A model generated the notes under the pieces. That model made no database searches. It saw only the letters and a list, made by a program, of their open reading frames with translations, and had not been told where the DNA came from. A stretch of DNA of 64,000 nucleotides from ENR-C587 sp942493235 (GTDB lineage Bacteria > Bacteroidota > Ignavibacteria > Kapaibacteriales > UBA2268): contig OW818676.1 of NCBI GenBank assembly GCA_942493235.1, positions 2,790,001 to 2,854,000 on the forward strand, given 5' to 3'. A program made the translations under genes and the position numbers. This document shows positions 18,274-27,545 of the stretch, in pieces. How positions within the stretch are numbered: position 1 is the first letter of the stretch; every line of letters starts with the position of its first letter.

Positions 18274-19400
18274 ATTTTGAGCAGACAGCTAAGAATAAAA
18301 GAGGTATTTGTGGCGATGTGATTTTCTGGGAGCGAACCGAGAAATCAACTACTATCATTCTTGCTGACGGTATAGGGCATGGAATTAAGGCAAATATAGC
18401 AGCCAATATGACTATAGCCAGACTTATGGAATTACTTCATAACGGATTTTCGATTCGGCACGCTGTTACATCATTAGTCAAGACTATGGAAGATGCGATT
18501 GCTAAAGATTTGCCATATTCGGTTTTTTCTTTAGTCAGGATTTTACCGGACGGTATAACCAATATATTAACTTATGAGATGCCACCGCCATTATTGGTAT
18601 CAAGGCGGATTTCTTCAATATTAAATCAAAGACAAATAGTAGTCGGCAAAAGCTTTTTCAACGAAACTAACTGCGTGCTAAATGCAGGAGATACTATTTT
18701 AATAGTAAGCGACGGAATTACTCAAGCAGGGCTCGGCAGAGGTTTAAAAAACGGATTGGAAATCAGTGGAGTTAATCATTTTATCAATGACCATATTAAC
18801 CAAAGAGGAAATATATCCGAGCTGCCGAGAAAATTACGTACAGAAGCATATAGACTTTGCGAAGGTAATGATGACGACGATGCTACTATTGCTATGGCAG
18901 TATGTAGAACCGGTGGTACTGTAAATATTATTACCGGACCACCTGCCAATAAAGCTATGGATAATAAAGTAGTTCGTAAATTTATAGAATCAGACGGTAT
19001 TAAAATTGTCTGCGGAGCTACTACCGCAAAAATAGTTGCCGGAGCTTTGGGCAAGAAATTAGAAATCGATTCTATTAAGTTAAGCAGTGAATTTACTCCA
19101 CCGGCTTCAGCTATAGACGGGGTTGATTTGGTAACAGAGGGTGCATTGACTCTTAATCAATTGTTTAATGTATTAGATGAAGATAGAGATGATTTTGTTG
19201 AATATAATCCCGTTACCGAATTATATGACTATCTAATGGAGGCTGACAGAATAGTATTTTTAGTCGGAAGAACTTTAAATCCTGCATCTTTAGATATTAG
19301 CTTTAAGCAGATGGGGCTATTACCGCGAAATAAAATTGTTCCGATGATTGCTGATAAACTACGTCAAAAAGGTAAATTAGTGGTAATGGATTTTATGTAG
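18249..19400 (+). CDS. SpoIIE-family protein phosphatase paired with the hydrogenase sensor
   Basis: A 383-aa PP2C-like serine/threonine phosphatase. Metal-binding motifs are visible: GDVIFW, ILADGIGHGIKANIAANM (about residues 37-54), ILIVSDGITQAG (about 153-164) and NDDDDATIAMAV (about 207-218). A C-terminal region (about 225-383) with VRKFIESDGIKIVCGATTAKI is shared by phosphatases found next to sensory [FeFe] hydrogenases. No membrane segment is seen. Its start codon lies inside the hydrogenase-like gene (25-nt overlap in another frame), indicating translational coupling and a shared signalling task. The target phosphoprotein is not identified in this window. Confidence 0.85.
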   Translation: MGYLHFEIDFEQTAKNKRGICGDVIFWERTEKSTTIILADGIGHGIKANIAANMTIARLMELLHNGFSIRHAVTSLVKTMEDAIAKDLPYSVFSLVRILPDGITNILTYEMPPPLLVSRRISSILNQRQIVVGKSFFNETNCVLNAGDTILIVSDGITQAGLGRGLKNGLEISGVNHFINDHINQRGNISELPRKLRTEAYRLCEGNDDDDATIAMAVCRTGGTVNIITGPPANKAMDNKVVRKFIESDGIKIVCGATTAKIVAGALGKKLEIDSIKLSSEFTPPASAIDGVDLVTEGALTLNQLFNVLDEDRDDFVEYNPVTELYDYLMEADRIVFLVGRTLNPASLDISFKQMGLLPRNKIVPMIADKLRQKGKLVVMDFM

Positions 19401-20075
19401 ATGATTGTTTTTTGAGTTAAAGCAAATACAATTAAATGTTTAGGTATTTTTATTTAAAAAAAGTTTGGAGTCCATAAAGCTATATGCACTAAATTAGAAA
19501 GCAAACCTATCTAAAGCAGATAATATAAAAAGTAATCTATCAAGTCTTCTGTATATCTACATTTCGCTAAACATCAACTCAAGCATTACATTCGTTAAAA
19601 TCAATAAAATAAGTCTGATGCAAAACTATATAATTTTCAATTCCCATTTGTTCAAGAGGCTGACTAAAAAGTAGTCATTCTGAACGAAGTGAAGAATCCA
19701 GATAAAGCTAACTTGTTGATATTTCTGGATTCTTCGTTTCACTCAGAATGACGATTTAGAAACATTATTACTTTTTTGATAACCTCTTAGTAAGTATTTA
19801 GACGTTTGAAAGCTTTGAAAATTAACAGCAAATAAATATTTCAGGAATTTTGCAATAGACTTAACATGTTTAAGAAAATATTTTTTGACATTTGTAATTA
19901 TTTTCTTATTTTTGCTTACTATGAAAAAAGGATAATACATATTAAGCTTCAATTCTTGAAAATTTCTTTTCAAGTCTATTAATAATTCTGCAATCAATTC
20001 AATTGCAAGAGTTAATTGCTATTTATAATGTTTCAAAAAAAAATAAACCTTTAATTCAATAATAAAGAAAATATT
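19401..20075. other. 675-bp intergenic region with one palindromic element and a dispersed repeat
   Basis: No supported gene. It contains the ~131-bp palindromic element at 19656-19786 and, directly after it (19793-19862), a copy of a repeat that includes AAATTAACAGCAAATAAATA and ends TTTTGCAATAGACTTA. The second copy of that repeat is at 49922-49993. The remaining DNA is AT-rich, with a possible short minus-strand frame at 19743-19997 that I regard as non-coding because it runs through both repeats. Confidence 0.7.
19656..19786. mobile_element. Palindromic MITE-like element, family C, copy 1
   Basis: Ends are GAGGCTGACTAAAAAGTA and the reverse complement of TACTTTTTTGATAACCTC with a few mismatches. 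Inside, GTCATTCTGAACGAAGTG AAGAATCCAG is mirrored by CTGGATTCTTCG...CACTCAGAATGAC around a loop with AAAGCTAACTTGTTGATA, so the whole ~130 bp can fold into a long hairpin. It has no coding capacity. Further copies are at 27852-27980, 29635-29766, 45900-46027 and 46097 onward (split by the IS). Confidence 0.85.
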
Positions 20076-20921
20076 ATGAAAATAGAAGATATTATTATGT
20101 ATTCTCTAAAACCCGAATTATATCAAAAAGGAACTTCATTTATGTGGAGTGACGAGCATATTTCAAAACAGTTATTGGAAATCCATACTAATCCGGATAT
20201 AAATTTGGCAAGTCGAAAATTAACAACAATAAAAGAGACAGTAAAATGGATAATGGAAAACTCATTTTACAACAGAGAAATGAAAATCCTCGATTTGGGC
20301 TGTGGACCCGGATTGTATGCTGAACTTTTTGCAGAAGCCGGTCATCAAGTAACCGGAGTCGATATTTCAAACAATTCAATAGAATACGCCCAAAAAGAAT
20401 CCGTTAAAAAACACCTTAGAATAGATTATATTAATGGAGATTATCTTGATTTAAATTTACAGTCAAACAATTTTGACTTGGTGATTATGATATATACTGA
20501 TTTCGGTGTTCTTTTGCCTTACGAAAGAGAAAAACTTCTCAAATTGATTCATGGAGTACTAAAAAAAGGGGGGGTGTTTATTTTTGATATTATGAAAGAT
20601 AACAACATTGAGAACAAAACGACCGATAGAACATGGGAAATTGTTGAGTATGGCTTTTGGAAACCCGAACCATATCTTTCATTGTCGGATTCTTTTTTTT
20701 ATGAAAAGGAAAAAGTAATTTTGAACCAAAACATAATCATTGACAAAAATAATAATCTTGCTCTATATCGATTTTGGATTCATTTCTTTTCACAGAAAGA
20801 TATTGAAATTATATTAAATAAATTCGGATTCGGCAATACTTATATTACTGATAGCGTATTGCCTGATGATGATATCTGGAGCGGAAATAACGTTATGTTC
20901 TGCAAAGCAGTAAAAGAATAG
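20076..20921 (+). CDS. Class I SAM-dependent methyltransferase
   Basis: A 281-aa protein. The Rossmann methyltransferase core starts near residue 70: MKILDLGCGPGLYAELFAEA is motif I and VTGVDISNNSIEYAQ is motif II. NGDYLDLNLQSNNFDLVIMI carries the acidic motif near 125-145, and LKKGGVFIFDIM follows. The first 60 residues (MYSLKPELYQKGTSFMWSDEHISK) resemble the N-terminus of small-molecule methyltransferases, but the substrate cannot be named. The gene is isolated: repeat-rich DNA lies upstream and a strong terminator downstream. Confidence 0.85.
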   Translation: MKIEDIIMYSLKPELYQKGTSFMWSDEHISKQLLEIHTNPDINLASRKLTTIKETVKWIMENSFYNREMKILDLGCGPGLYAELFAEAGHQVTGVDISNNSIEYAQKESVKKHLRIDYINGDYLDLNLQSNNFDLVIMIYTDFGVLLPYEREKLLKLIHGVLKKGGVFIFDIMKDNNIENKTTDRTWEIVEYGFWKPEPYLSLSDSFFYEKEKVILNQNIIIDKNNNLALYRFWIHFFSQKDIEIILNKFGFGNTYITDSVLPDDDIWSGNNVMFCKAVKE

Positions 20922-21003
20922 AAAGAAAGTTTCGATTGATAGATTTGATGATTCTTTATTTTTATCATAAGAATATCAAATAGGGATAACAGACTAAAAA
21001 TCG

Positions 21004-21043
21004 AAAAACCCTTCCTCTGCGTTTTCGCTAAGGAAGGGTTTTT
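21004..21043. terminator. Strong bidirectional terminator between convergent genes
   Basis: AAAAACCCTTCCT (21004-21016) pairs perfectly with AGGAAGGGTTTTT (21031-21043) across a 14-nt loop, giving a 13-bp stem with an A-run on one side and a T-run on the other. It lies between the methyltransferase stop (20921, plus) and the stop of the minus-strand FN3-like gene (21062), and can serve both. Confidence 0.92.
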
Positions 21044-21061
21044 ACGATATTTTATAGATGA

Positions 21062-23689
21062 CTATTTAACTATCGAGAATGCTCGGGTAGTTGAAATATT
21101 ATCTGTACTAATCTGCATATAATACATGCCAGTTTCTAAATTTGAAATATTAATATTAAAAGTATTAATTCCGGTATCAATCGAAGTATTTGATAAAGTC
21201 AATACTTGCTGACCGGTTAGCGAATAAATTACTATTTCGGCTGTATTTGTTTTAATCGAATTAAAACTTATACTAATATTATTAACAGCCGGATTAGGAG
21301 AAATTGTCAAATCTTTAAAGTATAATTCTTCTGCCACCCCGACGGTGTTAATCATAGTGGTAAAATTGAATACTTCAGACCAGTCGGTTTCGCCACCATC
21401 ATTTATTGCTTTCATTCTCCAAAAGAATTCAGTGGAGTACTTTGCAACATTTTCGCCACGAATATCACCGGTAACATTGGCATTATTGATAACGATTGAT
21501 TCGCTATTAAAATCCGAATTAGTCGCAATTTGCAATATATACTTTTCTGCGTATTTAACGGCGTTCCATTTGAAAGTAGGAACCAATACTAGTCCTGTAT
21601 CCCCTTTTGCGGGACTTGTCAAAACAGGAGCATTTGCCGGTGGTAAAGAGACTGTTCTGAATGTCCATGCGGTACTGTATTTAGTAGCACCACTGTCATT
21701 AATTGCTAATACTTTCCAATAGTAATTGGTATAATTTTTTAATCCGTCAACTATACATACATTAGTATCAATACCAGTAGTATCTTTAAATATTTTCGAG
21801 AAATCAAATTTTTCTGAAATAAGTAATCTGTATTTATCTGCTCTTGGAGACTCAACCCATTTGAATTCAAGATTAACGGGTATTGTCTTGGCTGAATTTG
21901 CCGGATAAACTAAAGTAGGAATATCGGGACCTTGAATAACAGTAGTGAATTTAAAGAAATTTGACCATTCGGTTACACCTTCGACGTTTTTAGCTCTGGC
22001 TCTCCAATAGTATAATGTAGTAGGTTTCAAAATTGTACATAATAGTTTATTTACAGCTAAGTTATATCTTGAAAATGCGATACTATCTTGAGTAAACAGA
22101 GAATCTTTTGAAATTTGGAAATCATAAGTATCTGCTCCGATGATATTTTCGCATTCGAATTCTAAATAATACGGTACATTAACTGCATTATCTGCGGGAT
22201 ATACTAATTCGGGACCTTTGATTTTAGTACGGAAAATATAAGGTTCACTCCATTGCCCTACACAATCATCACCAATTACTCTAACTCTCCAATAATAATT
22301 TGTGAAGTAATTTGGTAATGTTATATTCAATGTTTTAGTATCTATTGTATCGCTTATCAAAATAACAGTATTATTATTTTCTACATAATAAACCTCAACC
22401 GCGTATTCTATACCTGTATAATTTGAATTCCAAGTGATATTTAAGTTCATGTTTTGACCTACTGAATTATTTGCCGGTGTTGCTAAAGTAGGCATGTAAT
22501 AAGTAGTAGTAAATGAATTAACTTCAGACCATAAGCCATAATTATTATTATCTTCGGCTTTTACTGTCCAATAATAAACTGCTTTACCATTATCTAAGGT
22601 AATGACTGTAGTGGTGTCATTAATATTTTTTTTCAATGCGAAAGTATCAGACATATCGGCATGTTTAGATACTAATAAAGTATATGCACTTGTATTGGGA
22701 ACTTGATTCCAAATAATATCGGCAAATAATGAAACGCAAGTTGCATTATTTACAGGAGCAATAGTTTGCGGAGCTTCGTATAATGTATTGAATGAATAAA
22801 TCGGTGATAGCTCCGTCAAGCAGTCCCAAATTGTTGCTTGGACTTGCCAATAATACTTTGTATTTAAATCAAAATTCTCGAAAGGGAATTTATTAAGAAT
22901 TATTCCATTTGTATCAATTATTGGTTCTGATAAATCAGCATTTTTTGAAATTACTACTCTAAAGGAGTCAGCAATTAATTCTGTATGCCATTTCAATGTG
23001 TCAAAGCTATTAATTCCTTTGGCATTATTTAGCGGATAATCTATTACCGCCGGTGAAGGTGCAGTACGGAAAGTAAATACCTCTGACCAATCAGAAGTAC
23101 AATTCTGTCTTATATTAGCTCTAACTCTCCAATAATAATGAGTTAAATAATTACCCATAGTAAAAGTAGCTATATTAGTATCTTGAACTGTTCTACTAAA
23201 TAATATTCTATCAAAATTAACAGTATCAGACACTTCAATTCTATATCTCCTTGTGTTTTCAGGTCTATTCCACTGGAAAGTAATTCTTTGCTTTTGGCAA
23301 GTAGCATTATTTTCGGGAGAAACTAAAGTCGGTTCAGGATATTTTGTTTTAAAAGTAAAAGTGGCAGATGTATCACCGGTTCCGTCCTGATACCTGACAA
23401 ATACTCTCCACCAATAGCTGGTATTGTATTGAGGTAATAAAACCCAAGCCGAAGTCTCGGTAGTGCTTGGAATATGAGTTTCATAACTTGTAAAATAAGG
23501 ATTGCCTGAAATTTGCAATTCGTAATCAACAATTTCTAGCTCCTGCTGCCATGCAAATTGGTAATATCTGCTTGTGCAGCTATCTTTATCATCGGGTTGA
23601 ATTAATGCCGGTTTTGGTAGGGCATACAGATTAAAACCAAACAGCATTATCAAACTGATAATTGCCTTAAATAGATGATTTCTCTTCAT
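21062..23689 (-). CDS. Secreted protein of eight FN3-like modules with T9SS sorting domain
   Basis: An 875-aa secreted protein. After a signal peptide (about 1-25, ending near LYALPKP) come eight modules of about 95 aa. Each begins with a P-x-L-x-x-P-x-N/D element, has a W or F-x-W core strand, then YYWRVRA or a variant, and ends W-S-x-x-x-x-F-x-T. These are fibronectin type III-like or Ig-like domains. The last ~75 residues are a type A T9SS sorting domain (DLTISPNPAVNNISISFNS ... ETGMYYMQIS). The start at 23689 is chosen because GAGGAAAACAATG gives a good ribosome site; the frame extends upstream to 23749. The ligand is unknown; an adhesive or structural surface role is inferred. Confidence 0.88.
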   Translation of the reverse strand: MKRNHLFKAIISLIMLFGFNLYALPKPALIQPDDKDSCTSRYYQFAWQQELEIVDYELQISGNPYFTSYETHIPSTTETSAWVLLPQYNTSYWWRVFVRYQDGTGDTSATFTFKTKYPEPTLVSPENNATCQKQRITFQWNRPENTRRYRIEVSDTVNFDRILFSRTVQDTNIATFTMGNYLTHYYWRVRANIRQNCTSDWSEVFTFRTAPSPAVIDYPLNNAKGINSFDTLKWHTELIADSFRVVISKNADLSEPIIDTNGIILNKFPFENFDLNTKYYWQVQATIWDCLTELSPIYSFNTLYEAPQTIAPVNNATCVSLFADIIWNQVPNTSAYTLLVSKHADMSDTFALKKNINDTTTVITLDNGKAVYYWTVKAEDNNNYGLWSEVNSFTTTYYMPTLATPANNSVGQNMNLNITWNSNYTGIEYAVEVYYVENNNTVILISDTIDTKTLNITLPNYFTNYYWRVRVIGDDCVGQWSEPYIFRTKIKGPELVYPADNAVNVPYYLEFECENIIGADTYDFQISKDSLFTQDSIAFSRYNLAVNKLLCTILKPTTLYYWRARAKNVEGVTEWSNFFKFTTVIQGPDIPTLVYPANSAKTIPVNLEFKWVESPRADKYRLLISEKFDFSKIFKDTTGIDTNVCIVDGLKNYTNYYWKVLAINDSGATKYSTAWTFRTVSLPPANAPVLTSPAKGDTGLVLVPTFKWNAVKYAEKYILQIATNSDFNSESIVINNANVTGDIRGENVAKYSTEFFWRMKAINDGGETDWSEVFNFTTMINTVGVAEELYFKDLTISPNPAVNNISISFNSIKTNTAEIVIYSLTGQQVLTLSNTSIDTGINTFNINISNLETGMYYMQISTDNISTTRAFSIVK

Positions 23690-23825
23690 TGTTTTCCTCA
23701 ATAATTTATTAATATACTGTATAATTGCAATATAAATACAAAAATTCAAATTTATGAAATATTTCGCATTTTATAGCATATTATTTACTGTTCAAGAGAA
23801 ATATTAGAAATTGTTTTATTAACAA

Positions 23826-24791
23826 CTAATCTTGAATTGTTCTCGTCCCAATTCCGAAATTCAAATCATCAAAAACCCCGATATTCCTATATTCTTTTTC
23901 AAATAAATCCTGAATATCAGAAATAATAATATCTTTTTCTGCTTTATAGTCCGATATTATTTTTTCAAAATTGTAAAATAATGTATAATTCCGTTGCTCT
24001 TTACTTATAAAAACGCTAATGTATTCCAAATCCGAGTCAGAGTTATATATGTCCAATTTTAATACGGGTTTTATTAAGTCACCAACGATTTTATATTCCG
24101 GTTTTTTATATATCGCAATGTAAGAGCTATCCTTTAAACTAATTTTAATCATTGGAACAGAATCAATATCAATTGTATTATTTAATATAATAAAACTATC
24201 TATATCAGAATATTTGATGGTAGTTACATTTGAAACTGATTCATTTTTACAGTATTTAGATAAATAGAACTTAGTCTGTCCCCAGTCATAATTAGCTTCG
24301 AATTGGGCATCATTTATCCTTAGATTATAAGTAAATTTCGGCATTATTTTAATATAAGTGTTATTACCCAAAAATGCGTTGCCGTACATTGCTATACCGG
24401 CGGATAATCTTTGAAACCTACCGCTTTCAAACTTCTGAGCCATTCCGAATTTGAGTTCATAGTCGGGATTATATTCAGCACCCAATATATTGCCCAGGTG
24501 GAATTCCGCATTAGAAATATATTTTTGATTTCTATTATTAAAATAATGAGAATATGCCACATGAGTTGGTAATATAAAATTTGTCATAGTCAGCCCTATA
24601 ACGTCTCTGTCTGAAACACCAAAATTCCATCCTACGCTAAAAGAAATATTTGAAAACTTATTTAATGGCAATCCAATTCCGAATTTTACTTCGGTTTCGG
24701 CTTTTTTTAATGGAGTGAGCGGCAAATATGTCTGAGTAGTGCCACATGAAACTAATAGAATTAGAAAAGATAGAATTATTCTGATTTTCAT
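23826..24791 (-). CDS. Lipoprotein, probably surface- or outer-membrane-associated, unknown function
   Basis: A 321-aa protein not assigned to a family. The N-terminus MKIRIILSFLILLVSCGTTQ has a clear lipobox (LLVSC, Cys16). Residues about 35-190 consist of alternating beta strands rich in aromatic and Gly residues (VKFGIGLPLN, FSVGWNFGVSDRD, YSHYFNNRNQ, LSAGIAMYGNAFLG), as in small outer-membrane beta barrels. The C-terminal third is more polar and contains a Lys/Asp-rich segment. It lies between the FN3-like gene and the subtilisin gene on the same strand, but the subtilisin terminator at 24866-24893 separates it from upstream transcription. Confidence 0.65.
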   Translation of the reverse strand: MKIRIILSFLILLVSCGTTQTYLPLTPLKKAETEVKFGIGLPLNKFSNISFSVGWNFGVSDRDVIGLTMTNFILPTHVAYSHYFNNRNQKYISNAEFHLGNILGAEYNPDYELKFGMAQKFESGRFQRLSAGIAMYGNAFLGNNTYIKIMPKFTYNLRINDAQFEANYDWGQTKFYLSKYCKNESVSNVTTIKYSDIDSFIILNNTIDIDSVPMIKISLKDSSYIAIYKKPEYKIVGDLIKPVLKLDIYNSDSDLEYISVFISKEQRNYTLFYNFEKIISDYKAEKDIIISDIQDLFEKEYRNIGVFDDLNFGIGTRTIQD

Positions 24792-24865
24792 AATTTTACC
24801 TATAAATATTTGAATTCTTCAACAATCAGAATACAATATAATAAATTCATTTCATAAAAACAAAA

Positions 24866-24893
24866 AAAGACCTTGTAATTAAGCAAGGTCTTT
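24866..24893 (-). terminator. Rho-independent terminator of the subtilisin gene
   Basis: AAAGACCTTG (24866-24875) pairs with CAAGGTCTTT (24884-24893), a perfect 10-bp stem with an 8-nt loop. Read on the minus strand it is followed by a T-run. It begins 21 nt after the stop of the minus-strand protease gene. Confidence 0.9.
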
Positions 24894-24914
24894 ATATCCA
24901 ATAATGTTCATATA

Positions 24915-27176
24915 CTATTTAACAACAAATCTGAATTTTGCTGTTTTATTGTCATAATTACAATTCAAATTATATATTCCGCTTGAGAGATTATTAGTAT
25001 TCAATCTGATAGTAGTAATATTTTCGTTAATTGAATAAGTATATTCAATTAACTCATTTACTAACTCAGCGTTTGAGTTGTAAATTTGAATATCAGATAT
25101 ATTTGCAACATCATTTAATTCTAAATTTACAAAACCGACTGCCGGATTAGGATATACTTTAGTATCCTTAGCCATAACATAATCAACGCCATTAATACCG
25201 AGCAGATAATCGATAGCACTTTGAACATTTAGCTTACCATACCCGTAATAATTGTTTGGTACTTCATTTGTAGTAAATTCGTCTTTTTTAGCCGAATGAT
25301 TAAATATATCAACTATATCGGAATAGCTAAGCTCCGGATTAATTTGTAGCATTAACGCAATAGCACCGGTTACATGTGGGGTTGCCATACTGGTACCATT
25401 CATGCCTACATAATATTCATCAAGCATATATTTATTCTGTGTAATATAGTCTTTAGATTTTGGTGCAAAAATCAATCTACCGGGTGCAGAAATTAACGGA
25501 AGAATTCTGCCGTATCGTGTCGGACCTTTTGAGCTGAAACTTGCAATTGAACCGATTGTCCAATCAGCTGTCTTATCTTGTAAAACATTATCCATATCTG
25601 TCCACTGATTTTTAGTAACAAATGCACCTACACAAATAACACTGTCGCCATCTCCCGGGCTACCGATAGTCATCAATGAATTGCCCAGCATATTTCTTCC
25701 ACCGGGACTGATATATGGTGTACCTTCGGGGAATGGTATTCCCGCCCATATATCAATTGAGCCGGTTTTTTTAATATTATAAATCAAAGACCAATAATAG
25801 CTACCTACTTCAATACTTGGGTCGCCACCATTGTGAATTTGTACCATCATATTACCATCGCCATTACTGTAATATTCAGAAGTTGAAGAGAAAGATATTA
25901 AACCGGAAATAGCATTATCAGAAGTAAACATCGGTTGAGATTCAATTGCATCACCGACTGCAATTCCCAATCGTGCCTTTTCTTGAAATCCGGCTAAGCC
26001 GATTTGATAAGCAATTACATAGACCGAATCAACAACATCTTTTCTAAACCATACATCGGCAGCAGTTAAATAAAATCCTTCAATATCGGGACAAAAATCT
26101 TCAAATTTCTCACATATATTTATTGGAGATATAGGGAATTCGATGGTCTCTGATGCTGTTACATTACCGCCTGCGTGCATTGGTAATTCACCGTCATTAC
26201 CGGCAGCAACTACAATTATGGCACCTTTGCCGGATAGACCACTGAGCCCTTGGGCAAGCAGTGCAGAGCCATCATGTGGACCAATTGAAGAACCGAGACT
26301 TAAATTAATCACGATCGGTTTGTTTAAGCTTTTAGCCTGTTTAATCAAATAATCGCATCCAGACAATATATCCATATCAGAAAATCCGTCAGGATTACTT
26401 GAGCGAGTTCCTTTAACTATCATCAAATCGGAATTATAAGCAATTCCTTTAAAAGCTGGATTTGCATTGCCCGAACCGGCAGCAGTGCCGGCTACATGAG
26501 TTCCATGTCCCTCGGAGTCAAATTCCGAAACTAGTAATGGAGAATGATCAATTATTTCTTTTGTATATTCTCTACCAAAGTCGTATCCGACCGGAGCCTC
26601 TGATGCATCATCCTCATACATATCCCACATTTTTAAGATTCTTGTATCTCCGTCATTATTGAAATCGGGATGAGTCCAGTCAATTCCGGTATCCACAATA
26701 CCGACTATTACACCCTCTCCACCGATAATACCGGTATCGGTATAGTCATCAGTAGCCATAACATTTTCGGCACTTATCGCCGCTTTGCTTTGATCAAGAT
26801 TGTTTTTATACATCTTTGAAGTTTCAATAGTCTTAACTGAAGCAAGATTCATAATATCTTCTACTTTATCTGCTGGAGCAGATATTGCAACTATATTTTT
26901 AATCGATGTAATTATCTTACAGCCTTGAGATTTAAGTGATTCAATAGCGGAATTGTCATTGATTTCTATCAATAAATTCACATATAGCCTCGAATTAATA
27001 AGCATATACGGATACTGAAGCGATTGAATATTTTGTAAGCTGTTATTTGCTTTTTTATATTCTTTTGCCAATTGTAGCTTAGATTTAGTAAAACCGGTCA
27101 TCTTGGAATTATTCTCAGCAGAATACAAACTTACCGAGATAATCAATGAGAGAATTAGTAATAATTTGAATTTCAT
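24915..27176 (-). CDS. Subtilisin-like serine protease (S8) with T9SS sorting domain
   Basis: A 753-aa secreted protease. It has a signal peptide (about 1-20) and an inhibitor-I9-like propeptide (about 55-125: LYVNLLIEINDNSAIESLKS...VKTIETSK). The S8 catalytic domain has Asp in VGIVDTGIDWTHPDF (about residue 160), His in GHGTHVAGTAAG (about 225) and Ser in GTSMATPHVTGAIAL (about 594); an insertion of over 100 residues lies between His and Ser. The C-terminal ~75 residues are a T9SS domain (VYPNPAVGFVNLEL ... LSSGIYNLNCNYD). AAGGGG precedes the ATG. The gene 24 nt upstream encodes a lipoprotein resembling this propeptide, which suggests a co-expressed inhibitor or folding helper. Extracellular protein degradation is the likely role. 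Confidence 0.93.
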   Translation of the reverse strand: MKFKLLLILSLIISVSLYSAENNSKMTGFTKSKLQLAKEYKKANNSLQNIQSLQYPYMLINSRLYVNLLIEINDNSAIESLKSQGCKIITSIKNIVAISAPADKVEDIMNLASVKTIETSKMYKNNLDQSKAAISAENVMATDDYTDTGIIGGEGVIVGIVDTGIDWTHPDFNNDGDTRILKMWDMYEDDASEAPVGYDFGREYTKEIIDHSPLLVSEFDSEGHGTHVAGTAAGSGNANPAFKGIAYNSDLMIVKGTRSSNPDGFSDMDILSGCDYLIKQAKSLNKPIVINLSLGSSIGPHDGSALLAQGLSGLSGKGAIIVVAAGNDGELPMHAGGNVTASETIEFPISPINICEKFEDFCPDIEGFYLTAADVWFRKDVVDSVYVIAYQIGLAGFQEKARLGIAVGDAIESQPMFTSDNAISGLISFSSTSEYYSNGDGNMMVQIHNGGDPSIEVGSYYWSLIYNIKKTGSIDIWAGIPFPEGTPYISPGGRNMLGNSLMTIGSPGDGDSVICVGAFVTKNQWTDMDNVLQDKTADWTIGSIASFSSKGPTRYGRILPLISAPGRLIFAPKSKDYITQNKYMLDEYYVGMNGTSMATPHVTGAIALMLQINPELSYSDIVDIFNHSAKKDEFTTNEVPNNYYGYGKLNVQSAIDYLLGINGVDYVMAKDTKVYPNPAVGFVNLELNDVANISDIQIYNSNAELVNELIEYTYSINENITTIRLNTNNLSSGIYNLNCNYDNKTAKFRFVVK

Positions 27177-27200
27177 ATTAACCCCTTAAAATAATAATAT

Positions 27201-27545
27201 TTAATTTGTCTTCTTTTCTTTTTTTATTTCAATTGCTTTCACAATATCCATTTCTAACAATGCACGAATGCTCTCTATATTTGCCGAACAAGATATAATT
27301 TTACCGGCTTTTGTAAAATTTTTGATTTTTAACTCTTTGATAGGCTTTAATTCGTTGTCGTTAAGCTCGATATATGTTTGAATTAATATTGGCAATGCGG
27401 TTTCGCTTGATAATGATTCCGATTCTTTAAAAATAATTTTTGATTGTGCATCTAATTTATTATAATTTTTCTCGCAGTCACAATGTTTACAAGCTTGGAA
27501 ACTGAAAACAGATAGTATAAATAACAGTAATAGTTTGATTTTCAT
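27201..27545 (-). CDS. Small lipoprotein resembling a subtilisin propeptide (I9-like)
   Basis: A 114-aa lipoprotein with signal peptide and lipobox (FSFQACKHCDCEK, lipid Cys about residue 19). Residues about 48-112 read like a free-standing propeptide: TYIELNDNELKPIKELKI and CSANIESIRALLEMDIVKAIE align in order with LIEINDNSAIESLKS and APADKVEDIMNLASVKTIE of the subtilisin encoded 24 nt downstream on the same strand. Known I9-family propeptides act as intramolecular chaperones and tight inhibitors, and some exist as separate proteins. A membrane-anchored inhibitor protecting the cell from its own protease is therefore a reasonable inference, based on similarity judged by eye only. Confidence 0.65.
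   Translation of the reverse strand: MKIKLLLLFILSVFSFQACKHCDCEKNYNKLDAQSKIIFKESESLSSETALPILIQTYIELNDNELKPIKELKIKNFTKAGKIISCSANIESIRALLEMDIVKAIEIKKEKKTN

Noticed and set aside
19743..19997. 84-aa minus-strand ORF
   Set aside because: It crosses the end of a palindromic element and a dispersed repeat; composition is generic AT-rich and no homology was recognised.
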